Shown here piece by piece: positions 18,617 through 26,795 of a stretch of DNA of 64,000 bases. The stretch's first letter is position 1. Every line of letters begins with the position of its first letter. The notes beneath the pieces were generated by a model. The model had not been told where the DNA came from and ran no database searches. It saw only the letters and a program-made list of their open reading frames with translations. The DNA is from DASUBV01 sp963725175 (GTDB lineage Bacteria; Actinomycetota; Actinomycetes; Streptosporangiales; Streptosporangiaceae), in NCBI GenBank assembly GCA_963725175.1, contig CAVRXH010000006.1, positions 2,232,001 through 2,296,000 on the forward strand. The letters are read 5' to 3'. Position numbers and translations under genes: made by a program.

Positions 18617-18622
18617 GATAAT
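18617..18622 (+). promoter_or_regulatory. Extended -10-like GATAAT, eight bases before an ATG (possible leaderless promoter)
   Basis: GATAAT is followed by eight bases and then the ATG at 18631, with no Shine-Dalgarno sequence. That geometry fits transcription starting at or near the A of the start codon. No clear -35 is seen at the usual distance. Confidence 0.35.
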
Positions 18623-18630
18623 GTCCCGTC

Positions 18631-19643
18631 ATGCCGTTACCCATGACCAAGGGTGAGATCAATCGCCTCGGCACGCGGCTGATCGCCACGAGCACACCGG
18701 CGCAAGCGGACCTCCAGCAACTGGCAGCTGTGCTGGAGGTGTACCAGGCTGTCTTGGAGCGCGTTAAGGAGGACTTGCGGGGTCTCGGCTTCTCGCCTAC
18801 CGGCCGGGTCAAGACGACATCGACGATGACAGACAAGCTCCGCAGAACTCGCGGTATGGAGCTCGCCCGGGTGCAGGACCTTGCGGGCGCGAGGTTCGTT
18901 GTTGATGATCTTGAAGCACAGGACGAGGCTCGCGCAAAGATAACTGAGTTCTACATGGATCTCGGTTGCCCTGTCCGTGTGACTGACCGCCGCACTGACC
19001 CGAGGTTCGGCTACAGGGCGGTGCACGTGATCGTGACCATCGAGGCGATGCCCGTAGAGATCCAGATCCGTACCGAGCTGCAGGACTCCTGGCGCAGATC
19101 TTCGAGCGACTGGCTGACCGTTGGGGTCGCGGGATCAGGTATGGAGAGCCGCCGGATGAGCCTGAGAGGCGTATCCGCTCGGGCGTGGACCAGATATCGA
19201 CCCGCCAGGAGGCCGTTGCCACGCTGATGGGTCTCAGCGAGACCATGTACCGACTGGAACTCGGCCGAAGGTCGGGCCGCAGCGCTGAGGAGGTGATAGC
19301 TCTCCTGGCGCATGTCGTGGCAAAGAAGCGGCTCAGGGGACGCAAGTTCCGCAAAGTACGACGCATGATGAAGCAGAAGGTCGCGGCGGACGGCCACGAT
19401 CTGCGCGAGTCGCTGGCTCAACTCCTCTCCAGGCTTCCAGACGGCCAGGCCGATGAGGCGGCTGGGAAGATCTTGGCTGCTGAGGACCAGATCACCGGAT
19501 CCCAGCTCCTCCAGCTGGCACGGGTCACGAGCGATCGCTGGATGAGGACTCTCTCGGAAGGTAGGGTTGCCCTCCAAGCTTCGGAGAGTCAAGTCCGGGT
19601 TATATTGCAGTTGGTAGCTGACTCAAGCGACGAGGAGGCGTGA
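18631..19643 (+). pseudogene. (p)ppGpp synthetase-domain protein (RelA/SpoT-like), one-base frameshift
   Basis: The first frame (18631 to 19227 if read straight) carries a RelA/SpoT synthetase domain: helical N terminus, VKTTSTMTDK (RxKxxxSxxxK-like), RVQDLAGARFVVDD with the catalytic Asp, FGYRAVH, and VEIQIRTELQDSW with the catalytic Glu. There is no HD hydrolase domain. At 19090-19092 the sense jumps to another frame: AQIFERLADRWGRGIRYGEP, then a basic, helical C-terminal region of about 150 aa ending at 19643. One missing G after TGG explains it; the joined protein would be about 337 aa. G+C and codon use are lower than in neighbours, suggesting transfer. It could be a small alarmone synthetase or a toxic one (toxSAS-like). 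Confidence 0.75.
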
Positions 19644-19900
19644 CGGGCGTGCAGCAGTACCTGATTATCTACAACCGTCGCGAGGGCCGGATCATCCGAC
19701 ACCGCCACTTCCTGGGCTCGACGTCAGCTCTCAAGGCACGGTTCGCGGCTGAGGTTGAGTTTTCGAACGACTCAGATGTGGAGATCGTGGTCTTGGGTGC
19801 GGAGTCCTGGGAAGCGGTACAAAATACTCATTCCCGGTACTTCAAGCCTGTTCAGGAGCTAGCAGAAGCTGCTCTTGAGCGTGAAGCTCGGCTGTCCTGA
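19640..19900 (+). CDS. Small protein coupled to the alarmone synthetase
   Basis: 86 aa from GTG that overlaps the previous stop (GTGA), so the two are translated together. Sequence landmarks: YLIIYNRREGRIIRH near the N terminus, LKARFAAEVEF, IEVV-type strand (VEIVVLGAES), and a C-terminal helix with SRYFKPVQ. No known domain recognised. Bases 19741-19800 contain only 33 G or C, far below the chromosomal genes. Position and coupling suggest an antitoxin or accessory subunit of the synthetase, but this is inference only. Confidence 0.65.
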   Translation: MTGVQQYLIIYNRREGRIIRHRHFLGSTSALKARFAAEVEFSNDSDVEIVVLGAESWEAVQNTHSRYFKPVQELAEAALEREARLS

Positions 19901-19921
19901 CACCCGCAGGCTGGAGGGTGT
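19900..19921 (+). terminator. Weak hairpin after the alarmone unit
   Basis: ACACCC (19900-19905) pairs with GGGTGT (19916-19921) around a ten-base loop, starting inside the stop codon of the 86-aa gene. There is no T run, so its role as a terminator is doubtful. Confidence 0.3.
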
Positions 19922-19950
19922 TGTAGGGCGGCGGGGTTAATCAAGATCCC

Positions 19951-21984
19951 TTAATGCACCAGGCAGGTGGGGCTGCCTTGCTGGGCGGCGGAGGCTGGCT
20001 GGTGGGCTGCGCCGGCCGACCCCGGCGCCGGGAACGCCTTGGCCAGCGCCCTGGCGATGTACCTGGACCGGTACTTGTAGCCCAGCGAGGTGTAGTGGAT
20101 TCCGTCGCTGATGAACCACTTCGGCCTGGCCACCGACGCCCAGTCATAGATCCGCATGTTCGGGTAGCTGGCGCAGGCCGCCAGCAGCGCCGCGTTCCAC
20201 TTCCGCATGTCGGTCTCTGCGTAGGGGCCGCTGCTCAGCAGCGAGATCACGTTCACCCACATGACGGGCTGGCCGTCGGTGGCCGACATCATCTCCCTGA
20301 TCCGGGTGCCCAGGCCGACCGTCGAGCCCACGTAGACGTCGGCGGTGTCGTTGGTGCCCAGCGCCATCACCCAGCAGCCCTGGTAGCCGGAGCGGACCAG
20401 CCGCCGCGCCACCGTGTAGGCGTTGGCCTGGCCCTCCAGCGTCTCCACGATGGACCGGCCGCCGGAGATCTCCCAGTGCACCTTCCGCACGCCGACCCTG
20501 GCGTACTGGGCGGGCAGCCGCTGGGCCGGGTTGGGCAGGTAGTCGGCGGAGATCAGCCCGTCCGAGGTCGAGTCGCCGATGTGCACGACCGACGTGCAGG
20601 AGGTCCGCAGCCTGCCCCGGCTGACCGCGCCCTTGGCACCCTTGCCGCCGACCGGCGCGAGCTCCTGGGTCTTCTGCGTCGAGCCGCCGCCCGTCATGCT
20701 GCCGCTGGCCCCGCCCGCGCCCATGGCCGAGGCGCCGGCCAGCCCGGCCGACGCGGCCGGGATCACCCCGGCCAGGCAGGCGCCGGCCAGCCCGAGCACG
20801 CCCGCCCCGCAGGCCAGCGACGCCCAGCCCTGGCGCGCCGCGTGCCGGCGCCGGCTGCCCGAGCGGAGCCTGCCCCACCAGCGGGCCAGCGCGCCCTGCC
20901 TGATCGGCTCCTCCACCAGCCGCCAGGACAGTGCCGCGGCGGCGATGCTGGCCGCCACCTGGAGCGTGCCGCGCAGCAGGCTTTCCCTGCCGTCCGCTGG
21001 GGTCGTCAGCGTGATGATCGGATAGTGCCACAGGTAGATGCCGTAGGACCGGACGCCGATCCAGCGGATCGGGCCGACGCCGAGCAGCGCGCCGATATGG
21101 CTGGCCGGCGAGGCGACCGCCGCGACGACCAGGGCCGTGGCGAAGGACAGCAGCACCATCCCGCCCCGGTACAGGAATGGCGAGTATTCCGAGGTGCGCC
21201 AGATCAGCGCGCAGATGACTCCAAGCCCGATCACGCCGACGCCGTCCAGGCACCAGGCGCCCAGCTTGCCCAGGTCGTCCCGGAGCTTGCGGCTCGGCCA
21301 GACGAACGCCAGCGCCGCGCCGATCAGCAGCGCGAAGGCGCGGGTGTCGGTGCCGTCGTACACCCGGGTCGGGTCGTAGCCCGGCTGGTAGAGCATCGCC
21401 ATGCCCAGGGCGGAGGCCGCCGCCAGCAGCAGCGACAGGGTGGCCAGCCCGAAGTACTCGCCCGAGGTGTTGCGCCTGGCCCTGGTGTAGCGCAGCGCGA
21501 GGAACAGCAGCCACGGCCAGATCAGGTAGAACTGCTCCTCCACCGCCAGCGACCACAGGTGACCAAGCGGGGACGGCGGGCCGAACCTGGCGAAGTAGGA
21601 GGTGTGCTGGAAGATCAGCCACCAGTTGCTCACGTACAGCGCGGCGGAGGCGACCATGCCGCGCAGCGCGGCGAGCTGCGAGCGGTCCCAGATGGCCACC
21701 CAGGCGACGACCACGATCAGCATGACGAACAGGGCCGGCAGCAGCCGTCTGGCCCGGCGCATCCAGAAGTCGACGAGCTCGAGGCTGCCCGAGCGCTGGA
21801 ACTGGCCGAGCAGCAGGTCGGTGATCAGGTAGCCGCTCAGGGTGAAGAAGACCCCGACGCCGAGTAACCCGCCAGGCGCCCAGCCCAGGCCGAGATGGTA
21901 GGCCACCACGGCGAGCACGGCCAGCGCGCGGAGCCCGTCCAGCCCGGGCAGGTAGCGCTGACCACTGCGGACAGGCTTGGGCAT
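19951..21984 (-). CDS. Membrane O-acyltransferase (acyltransferase-3) fused to SGNH domain
   Basis: 677 aa from ATG 21984 (GGGGGG upstream). N-terminal acyltransferase-3 domain of about 10 membrane segments with the essential His in LRALAVLAVVAYHLG, then FFTLSGYLITDLLL. A C-terminal external SGNH-hydrolase-like domain follows: VVHIGDSTSD (block I), ALGTNDTADV (block III-like), and DGIHYTSLGYKYRS (block V with Asp-His). This two-part layout is that of OatA-type enzymes, which move an acyl group across the membrane onto peptidoglycan or another surface glycan. The acceptor here is not known. Confidence 0.88.
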   Translation of the reverse strand: MPKPVRSGQRYLPGLDGLRALAVLAVVAYHLGLGWAPGGLLGVGVFFTLSGYLITDLLLGQFQRSGSLELVDFWMRRARRLLPALFVMLIVVVAWVAIWDRSQLAALRGMVASAALYVSNWWLIFQHTSYFARFGPPSPLGHLWSLAVEEQFYLIWPWLLFLALRYTRARRNTSGEYFGLATLSLLLAAASALGMAMLYQPGYDPTRVYDGTDTRAFALLIGAALAFVWPSRKLRDDLGKLGAWCLDGVGVIGLGVICALIWRTSEYSPFLYRGGMVLLSFATALVVAAVASPASHIGALLGVGPIRWIGVRSYGIYLWHYPIITLTTPADGRESLLRGTLQVAASIAAAALSWRLVEEPIRQGALARWWGRLRSGSRRRHAARQGWASLACGAGVLGLAGACLAGVIPAASAGLAGASAMGAGGASGSMTGGGSTQKTQELAPVGGKGAKGAVSRGRLRTSCTSVVHIGDSTSDGLISADYLPNPAQRLPAQYARVGVRKVHWEISGGRSIVETLEGQANAYTVARRLVRSGYQGCWVMALGTNDTADVYVGSTVGLGTRIREMMSATDGQPVMWVNVISLLSSGPYAETDMRKWNAALLAACASYPNMRIYDWASVARPKWFISDGIHYTSLGYKYRSRYIARALAKAFPAPGSAGAAHQPASAAQQGSPTCLVH

Positions 21985-22055
21985 GATCCCCCCTAGATCA
22001 AGAACGCCCAGCAGGTTACTGGAATAGACCTGTCCTGTCACGGATAGCAACCAAA

Positions 22056-22099
22056 GCCCCGGCCCGCATCCGGACAAGGTGCCGGATACGGGCCGGGGC
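22056..22099. terminator. Strong bidirectional hairpin, 18-bp arms
   Basis: Bases 22056-22073 pair with 22082-22099 with one mismatch in 18, around an eight-base loop; both sides run into T-rich tracts on the strand concerned. It lies just after the ABC-2 permease stop (22145, minus strand) and before the acyltransferase, and so would end the exporter transcript. Confidence 0.75.
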
Positions 22100-22144
22100 C
22101 TGGTGTTTTGTGCCGCCCGGCACGGCTACGCCGGGCGACCGCCG

Positions 22145-22942
22145 CTACACGCGGCCGGTGTCCCTGCGGAACCTCCAGATCGCGCCGGCGGAGAAGATGG
22201 CCAGCCAGATCACCACGTTCGCGATCCAGGCCAGGTGCACGCCCTGGCCGAGCACCGGCGCGTGCACGAGCTCGTTGAGCCCGTAAAGCGGGCTGCCCCT
22301 GGCGATGGTGGCGACCAGCTTCGGGAAGTGGCTCAGCGGCACGAACAGCCCGCCCGCCAGCGACAGCAGCCCGAGGATGATGCCGAGGAACTGCATCACG
22401 TTCTCGGTCGGCAGCAGGTAGCCGAGGAACAGGCCGAACGCGGCGAACAGCAGCGACCCGACCCAGACGGTCAGCCCGGTGACGATCCACAGGTAAGCGG
22501 GCATGTGCGGATGGCCTGTGCCCTTGCCGACCGCGTAGACCACGATCACCGAGATCAGGCCGAGCACCATAGCGGCCAGCACCTTGACGGCGATGTAGGC
22601 GGCCGGGGACAGCGGCGTCAGCCGCATCCGGCGGCTCCAGCCGGCGGCCCGCTCGATGGACACCATCGCGCCGGCCGCCGTGGTCGCCAGCACCGCCCCG
22701 TACAGCGACATGCTGACCATGATGAACGCGGAGACGTTGCCCTTGCCCGCGGCCTCGTTGGCGTAGGCCTTGTTCGTCCCGAACGCCAGGAACAGCACGA
22801 CCGGCGCGATCACCGCGAAGATGATCGTGCGGCGGTTGCGGGTCAGCCGCATGACCTCCAGGCGCAGGATGGTCAGGTTCAGCCCGCCGAAGCCGGGCGC
22901 CCGCCGCTCGCTGAGGCTGGGCGCGGTTACCGGGGTGCTCAT
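22145..22942 (-). CDS. ABC-2 type transporter permease (DrrB-like)
   Basis: 265 aa from ATG 22942, which overlaps the ATPase stop (ATGA). Six hydrophobic segments; the N-terminal NLTILRLEVMRLTRNRRTII precedes the first. The central SIERAAGWSRRMRLTPLSP loop is typical of daunorubicin-resistance-type ABC-2 permeases. It works with the ATPase upstream as an exporter of drugs or lipids; the substrate is unknown. Confidence 0.88.
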   Translation of the reverse strand: MSTPVTAPSLSERRAPGFGGLNLTILRLEVMRLTRNRRTIIFAVIAPVVLFLAFGTNKAYANEAAGKGNVSAFIMVSMSLYGAVLATTAAGAMVSIERAAGWSRRMRLTPLSPAAYIAVKVLAAMVLGLISVIVVYAVGKGTGHPHMPAYLWIVTGLTVWVGSLLFAAFGLFLGYLLPTENVMQFLGIILGLLSLAGGLFVPLSHFPKLVATIARGSPLYGLNELVHAPVLGQGVHLAWIANVVIWLAIFSAGAIWRFRRDTGRV

Positions 22943-23958
22943 CGGAGTGCTCCTTCGCTGCTCGTGCTGGCGGCGCCCGCCGGGGCGGCCGGGGCGGCCG
23001 GGGCGGCCGGGCCCGTCACGCCCCCGCGGGCGGCGGGCTCGTCCCCGGTCAGCGCGAGGAACGCGTCCTCGATGCCGCGGGCGGTGATCTCCAGGTCGCG
23101 GGCCGGCGTGCTGGTCAGCAGGTGGAGGGCGACCGCGTCGCTGTCCTTGGCCTGGATCAGGACCGTGTCGCCGCGCACCTCGACGCTGTCGGCGCCGGGC
23201 AGCCTGAGCAGCTCGGCGGCGTTGGCGCCGGGCAGCGTGGCCCGCACCGTGCGGCCCGCCGACAGCGCCTTGATCTCGGCGGCGGTGCCGTCGGCGACGA
23301 TCTTGCCGTGCCGCATCAGGATGATCCGGTCGGCGTAGCTGTCGGCCTCTTCGAGGTAGTGCGTGGCGAACAGGACAGTCCGGCCCTTGGCCGCGTCCTG
23401 CCTGATGGCCCCCCAGAAGGTGCGCCGGCCCTCGACGTCCATGCCGGTGGTCGGCTCGTCGAGCACCAGCAGCTCGGGATCGGACAGCAGCGCCATGGCG
23501 AACCTGAGCCGCTGCTGCTCGCCGCCCGAGCACTTGCCCACCCGGCGGTCGGCGATGCCGGCGATGCCGGCCCGGTCCAGCACCTCGCCGATCGGCTCGA
23601 CCTGGGTGAACAGGCTGGCGGTGTACTGCACGGTCTCGGCGACGGTGAGGTCCTTGAGCAGGCCGCCCGACTGCATGACCGCGGAGATAAGGCCGCGGGA
23701 GATCGCCTGCCTGGGCGTCATGCCGAGCACCGACGCGGTGCCCTGGGTTGGCCGGGACAGGCCGAGCATCATGTCGATCGTGGTCGTCTTGCCCGCGCCG
23801 TTCGGCCCGAGCAGGGCGACAATCTCGCCTGACGCGATGGCCAGGTCGATCCCCTGCACCGCGTGCACCGGGCCGAAGCTCTTGTGCACCCCGGTCAGCT
23901 CCACGGCCAGGGGGAGGCCGGCGGCGCCCGGGCGCGCCTGTGAGTGAGTGACTGTCAT
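22939..23958 (-). CDS. ABC transporter ATPase (DrrA-like)
   Basis: 339 aa from ATG 23958. Walker A LLGPNGAGKTTTIDMMLGL, signature CSGGEQQRLRFAMAL, Walker B LLVLDEPTTGMD, switch ATHYLEEAD, then the DrrA-type C-terminal regulatory part and an Ala/Pro-rich tail. Drives the DrrB-like permease encoded next. No regulator gene adjoins the pair. Confidence 0.9.
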   Translation of the reverse strand: MTVTHSQARPGAAGLPLAVELTGVHKSFGPVHAVQGIDLAIASGEIVALLGPNGAGKTTTIDMMLGLSRPTQGTASVLGMTPRQAISRGLISAVMQSGGLLKDLTVAETVQYTASLFTQVEPIGEVLDRAGIAGIADRRVGKCSGGEQQRLRFAMALLSDPELLVLDEPTTGMDVEGRRTFWGAIRQDAAKGRTVLFATHYLEEADSYADRIILMRHGKIVADGTAAEIKALSAGRTVRATLPGANAAELLRLPGADSVEVRGDTVLIQAKDSDAVALHLLTSTPARDLEITARGIEDAFLALTGDEPAARGGVTGPAAPAAPAAPAGAASTSSEGALR

Positions 23959-24026
23959 GGTCTTAGTCTGCCGGCCAGCGACCGGCCGGGGCAGCACGCG
24001 CTGTCACGACCTGACCATGACACCCG

Positions 24027-24923
24027 TCATGGGCCGACCAGGTTGAGCGTGCGCTCCGCGACACCCACGGTGACCGACTGGCCCCAGCCAAGCGGGAGGG
24101 TGTCGGACTCGACGCCGTCGCCGAAGGCCACCAGCTCGTCGCTGGCCACGCTCAGCGTGAGCCGGTCGCCCCCGGCCAGCCCGCCCTCGGTGGCGCTGGT
24201 CCCGGTGGCCGGGGACGGCCACGCCTCGCGGACGAACCAGGCCAGCGCGGACTGCGCCGGGGCCGGCAGCTCCAGGGCGCTGTGCCGCTCCAGCCAGGCG
24301 GACCCGCACCAGCCGGTCGCGCCCGTCCCCGTCGCGACGATCACCCCCGACGAGGCCTGCGGCTCGGCGGTGCCGTCCGGCAGGCTGAGCGTGTACCTGG
24401 CGGTCTGATGGCCGGGGCTGCCCAGGTAGATCTCGTTGAGCCCGGTCAGCTCCTGCCCGTCGTCGGCCCGCGCGGTCACCATGGTGAGCCGGGTCAGCCG
24501 TTCCCGGCCCGCTGCCGCGGCCGCCAGGAGCGCCCCCGCGGCGCCCGGCGGATGCGGCACCAGGACGCCAGGATTGCGGTCCGGCTCGGCGTTGATGCCG
24601 ACGACGCGCTGGCCGTCCAGGTACTTGGCCACGTTGGCGACCAGGCCGTCCTGCCCGACGACGACGATGACGTCGCCCGGCTCGAAGACGAACCTCGGCA
24701 GCTCGGCCCGCTCGACCAGGCCGCGCCGCCAGGACGCCGGGATGGCCGCCGCGACGGCGGTAATCGCGGCCTTCACCAGCTCGTGCCGCTCCCGCACGTC
24801 CGCCAGCCGCCGCCCCCGGCCGGCCAGGAAGAACGCGGCCTGCCCCGGCGTGCCGTGCCGGCACACCAGCTCGGTGTACTCGGTGTGCCGGTGCACCAGC
24901 ACGGCGCGGGGCGGCAGGGTCAT
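24027..24923 (-). CDS. NAD kinase-like protein
   Basis: 298 aa. It resembles the ATP-NAD kinase fold: IVVVGQDGLVANVAKYL stands where NAD kinases have GGDGT, followed by VVGINAEP, GLNEIYLG (NE/D motif), and a SSGVIVATGTGATGW segment in place of the usual STPTGSTAY. The Gly-to-Gln change in the GGDG motif and the long N-terminal half make it a divergent member, so the substrate may be NAD or another diphosphate ligand. Coupled by ATGA to the SPFH gene; divergent NrtR regulator supports a link to NAD metabolism. Confidence 0.7.
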   Translation of the reverse strand: MTLPPRAVLVHRHTEYTELVCRHGTPGQAAFFLAGRGRRLADVRERHELVKAAITAVAAAIPASWRRGLVERAELPRFVFEPGDVIVVVGQDGLVANVAKYLDGQRVVGINAEPDRNPGVLVPHPPGAAGALLAAAAAGRERLTRLTMVTARADDGQELTGLNEIYLGSPGHQTARYTLSLPDGTAEPQASSGVIVATGTGATGWCGSAWLERHSALELPAPAQSALAWFVREAWPSPATGTSATEGGLAGGDRLTLSVASDELVAFGDGVESDTLPLGWGQSVTVGVAERTLNLVGP

Positions 24924-25948
24924 GACGCGCTCGCCTCGGCGGCGCCGGGAGCACCTGACGCGCCGAGGCGGGCCAGTACCGGCGCGATCAGGTCGGGCGT
25001 GAGCACCAGGCTGCCGATCGCGGGCAGGTTCGCGGCCAGCTCCTTGACCGCCAGGCCGAGCAGCGTCTCCGGGGGCAGGCCCGCGTAGGCGGCCACCCTG
25101 GCGGCCTCGCTGGCCGCTTCCGCGGCGCCGAGCGCCCTGGTGCCCTCCGCGCCGGCCCTGGCCAGCGCCAGCTCCCTGCTGGCCTGGGCGGCCGCCTCGA
25201 TCTCCCCCGCCTGGGCGGTGTCGGCGGCCTGACGGCGGGCGTTGGCACCGCGCTGCGCGACTAGCTGCTCCTCGCGCCTGGCCAGCTCGATCTGGTTCTG
25301 CATCTCGTTCTCGGCGATGGCCCGCTCCCGCTCCACCGCGAGCGCCCGGCGCTCGTAGGTGGCCCGGTCGGCCTCCTGCTGGACAGCCTCGCGGGCCGGG
25401 GTGCGCAGCGCCTTCTCCATCTCCGGCTCCGGCCTGATCGCGACTACCCTGACCCCCAGCACGGCGATGCCGGTCTCGGCGAGCCTGGTGTCGGCGATCA
25501 GGCCCTGCTGGATCTGGTCGCGGACCTGGGTCAGCCCGTCGGCCAGCACGCCGGCCAGCGGGCCGCGCGCGATCAGGCCGAGGACCTGCTGCTGGGCGGT
25601 CTCGGCGAGCAGGCCGCCGAGCTGCTCAAGCGGCGTGCCGCGCCACCGGCCGGTCTCCGGGTCGATGGAGAAGTCGATCCTGGCGCTCGCGGTGGCCGGG
25701 TCGGTGATCCGGAACGTGACGCTGGCCTGCACCGTCAGGTCCTGGAAGTCGGCGGTCCTGGCGTGGAACAGCAGCGGCAGCTCCCTGTCGTCGACCGGGA
25801 CCTCGGAGAGCACCGCGGTGAGCGGCCGGAAGTAGAACGACAGCCCGGTCCCCTCATGCACCAGCGCGCCCTTGCGCAGGTGCCGTATGTGCTGCGTGGG
25901 CGTCCCGCGCAGGTGCCGCGCTACCGGGAAGCGCGTGATGTCGGCCAT
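24920..25948 (-). CDS. SPFH/Band 7 domain protein
   Basis: 342 aa from ATG 25948 with GGAGG seven bases upstream. SPFH domain over residues about 25-200 (FYFRPLTAVLSEVPVDDREL, FQDLTVQASVTFRITDP, ETGIAVLGVRVVAIRPEPEM), then a charged coiled coil (AVERERAIAENEMQNQIELA, and Ala/Glu/Arg repeats) to about 300. There is no obvious N-terminal membrane segment, so it is likely a peripheral scaffold, unlike classic flotillins. First gene of a two-gene operon with the NAD-kinase-like protein. Confidence 0.85.
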   Translation of the reverse strand: MADITRFPVARHLRGTPTQHIRHLRKGALVHEGTGLSFYFRPLTAVLSEVPVDDRELPLLFHARTADFQDLTVQASVTFRITDPATASARIDFSIDPETGRWRGTPLEQLGGLLAETAQQQVLGLIARGPLAGVLADGLTQVRDQIQQGLIADTRLAETGIAVLGVRVVAIRPEPEMEKALRTPAREAVQQEADRATYERRALAVERERAIAENEMQNQIELARREEQLVAQRGANARRQAADTAQAGEIEAAAQASRELALARAGAEGTRALGAAEAASEAARVAAYAGLPPETLLGLAVKELAANLPAIGSLVLTPDLIAPVLARLGASGAPGAAEASAS

Positions 25949-25961
25949 CTGGCCACCTCCA

Positions 25962-26020
25962 ATTAATCGTCTAACTGACGATAAACCCGCGAGAGCTTTC
26001 TCGTCAAGGAGACGATTAAT
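25962..26020. promoter_or_regulatory. Twin palindromic operators between SPFH operon and nrtR-like gene
   Basis: Two palindromes of form TCGTC-N5-GACGA: 25966-25982 (ATCGTC-TAACT-GACGAT) and 26001-26015 (TCGTC-AAGGA-GACGA), centres 34 bases apart. In addition ATTAATCGTCT (25962-25972) and AGACGATTAAT (26010-26020) form a perfect 11-bp inverted repeat. They fill the 87-bp space between the divergent starts, as expected for NrtR-type autoregulation plus operon control. Confidence 0.65.
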
Positions 26021-26035
26021 GGGTAAGCTGGGGGC

Positions 26036-26791
26036 ATGACACCACGGCGCTCCCCGGGCCCTGACAAGCACGGCCCGGCCGGGTACGACCCCGCCGCCTA
26101 CCCGCCGGTCGCGGTCACCACCGACCTGGTCGTGCTCACCGTCCGCGAAGACGAGCTGGCCGTGCTGCTGGTCCGCCGCGCGGAGCCGCCGTTCGCGGGC
26201 GACCTGGCGCTGCCCGGCGGGTTCGTCCGGCCGGACGAGACGCTCCGCGAGACCGCCACCAGGGAGCTGGCCGAGGAAACCGGGCTGGCCGGGGACGCCG
26301 CGCACCTGGAGCAGCTCGCCAGCTATGGCGATCCCGGCCGCGATCCGCGGATGCGCGTCATCACGGTCGCCTACCTGGCGCTGGCGCCGGAGCTGCCGGT
26401 GCCCCGCGCGGGCAGCGACGCCGCCGAGGCGGCCTGGGCGCCGGCCGGCGCGCTGCTGGCCGGCGGCGCGCTGGCCTTCGACCACGACCAGATTCTCGCC
26501 GAGGGCGTCGAGCGGGCCAGGTCGAAGCTGGAGTACACGCCGCTGGCCACGGCGTTCTGCCCGCCGGAGTTCACCATCGGGCAGCTTCGCCGGGTGTATG
26601 AGATCGTCTGGGACATCCCGCTTGACCCGCGCAACTTCCACCGGAAGATCACCAGCACGCCGGGCTTCCTGCGCCCGGCCGGCAGCCAGACCGCCGGCGA
26701 GCGAGGCCGGCCCGCCCGGCTCTACCGGCGCGGCGACGCGACCGCGCTCCAGCCGCCCATGCTCCGCTCCAGCCTGAGCCCCGGCGCCTGA
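26036..26791 (+). CDS. nrtR: NrtR-type regulator (Nudix domain plus C-terminal winged helix)
   Basis: 251 aa. Residues about 20-155 are a Nudix domain with a complete Nudix box (GFVRPDETLRETATRELAEE followed by TGL), so catalytic metal binding looks intact. The C-terminal part (FTIGQLRRVYEIVWDIPLDP, NFHRKI) is the winged helix of NrtR/ADP-ribose-responsive repressors. NrtR proteins bind ADP-ribose-type ligands and control NAD-related genes. Its divergent partner pair (SPFH, NAD-kinase-like) and the twin palindromes between them support that role here. Confidence 0.85.
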   Translation: MTPRRSPGPDKHGPAGYDPAAYPPVAVTTDLVVLTVREDELAVLLVRRAEPPFAGDLALPGGFVRPDETLRETATRELAEETGLAGDAAHLEQLASYGDPGRDPRMRVITVAYLALAPELPVPRAGSDAAEAAWAPAGALLAGGALAFDHDQILAEGVERARSKLEYTPLATAFCPPEFTIGQLRRVYEIVWDIPLDPRNFHRKITSTPGFLRPAGSQTAGERGRPARLYRRGDATALQPPMLRSSLSPGA

Positions 26792-26795
26792 GCAG

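Noticed and set aside
18466..18630. A possible third gene ahead of the alarmone synthetase
   Set aside because: No frame longer than about 20 codons with a plausible start; only a promoter-like element is seen.
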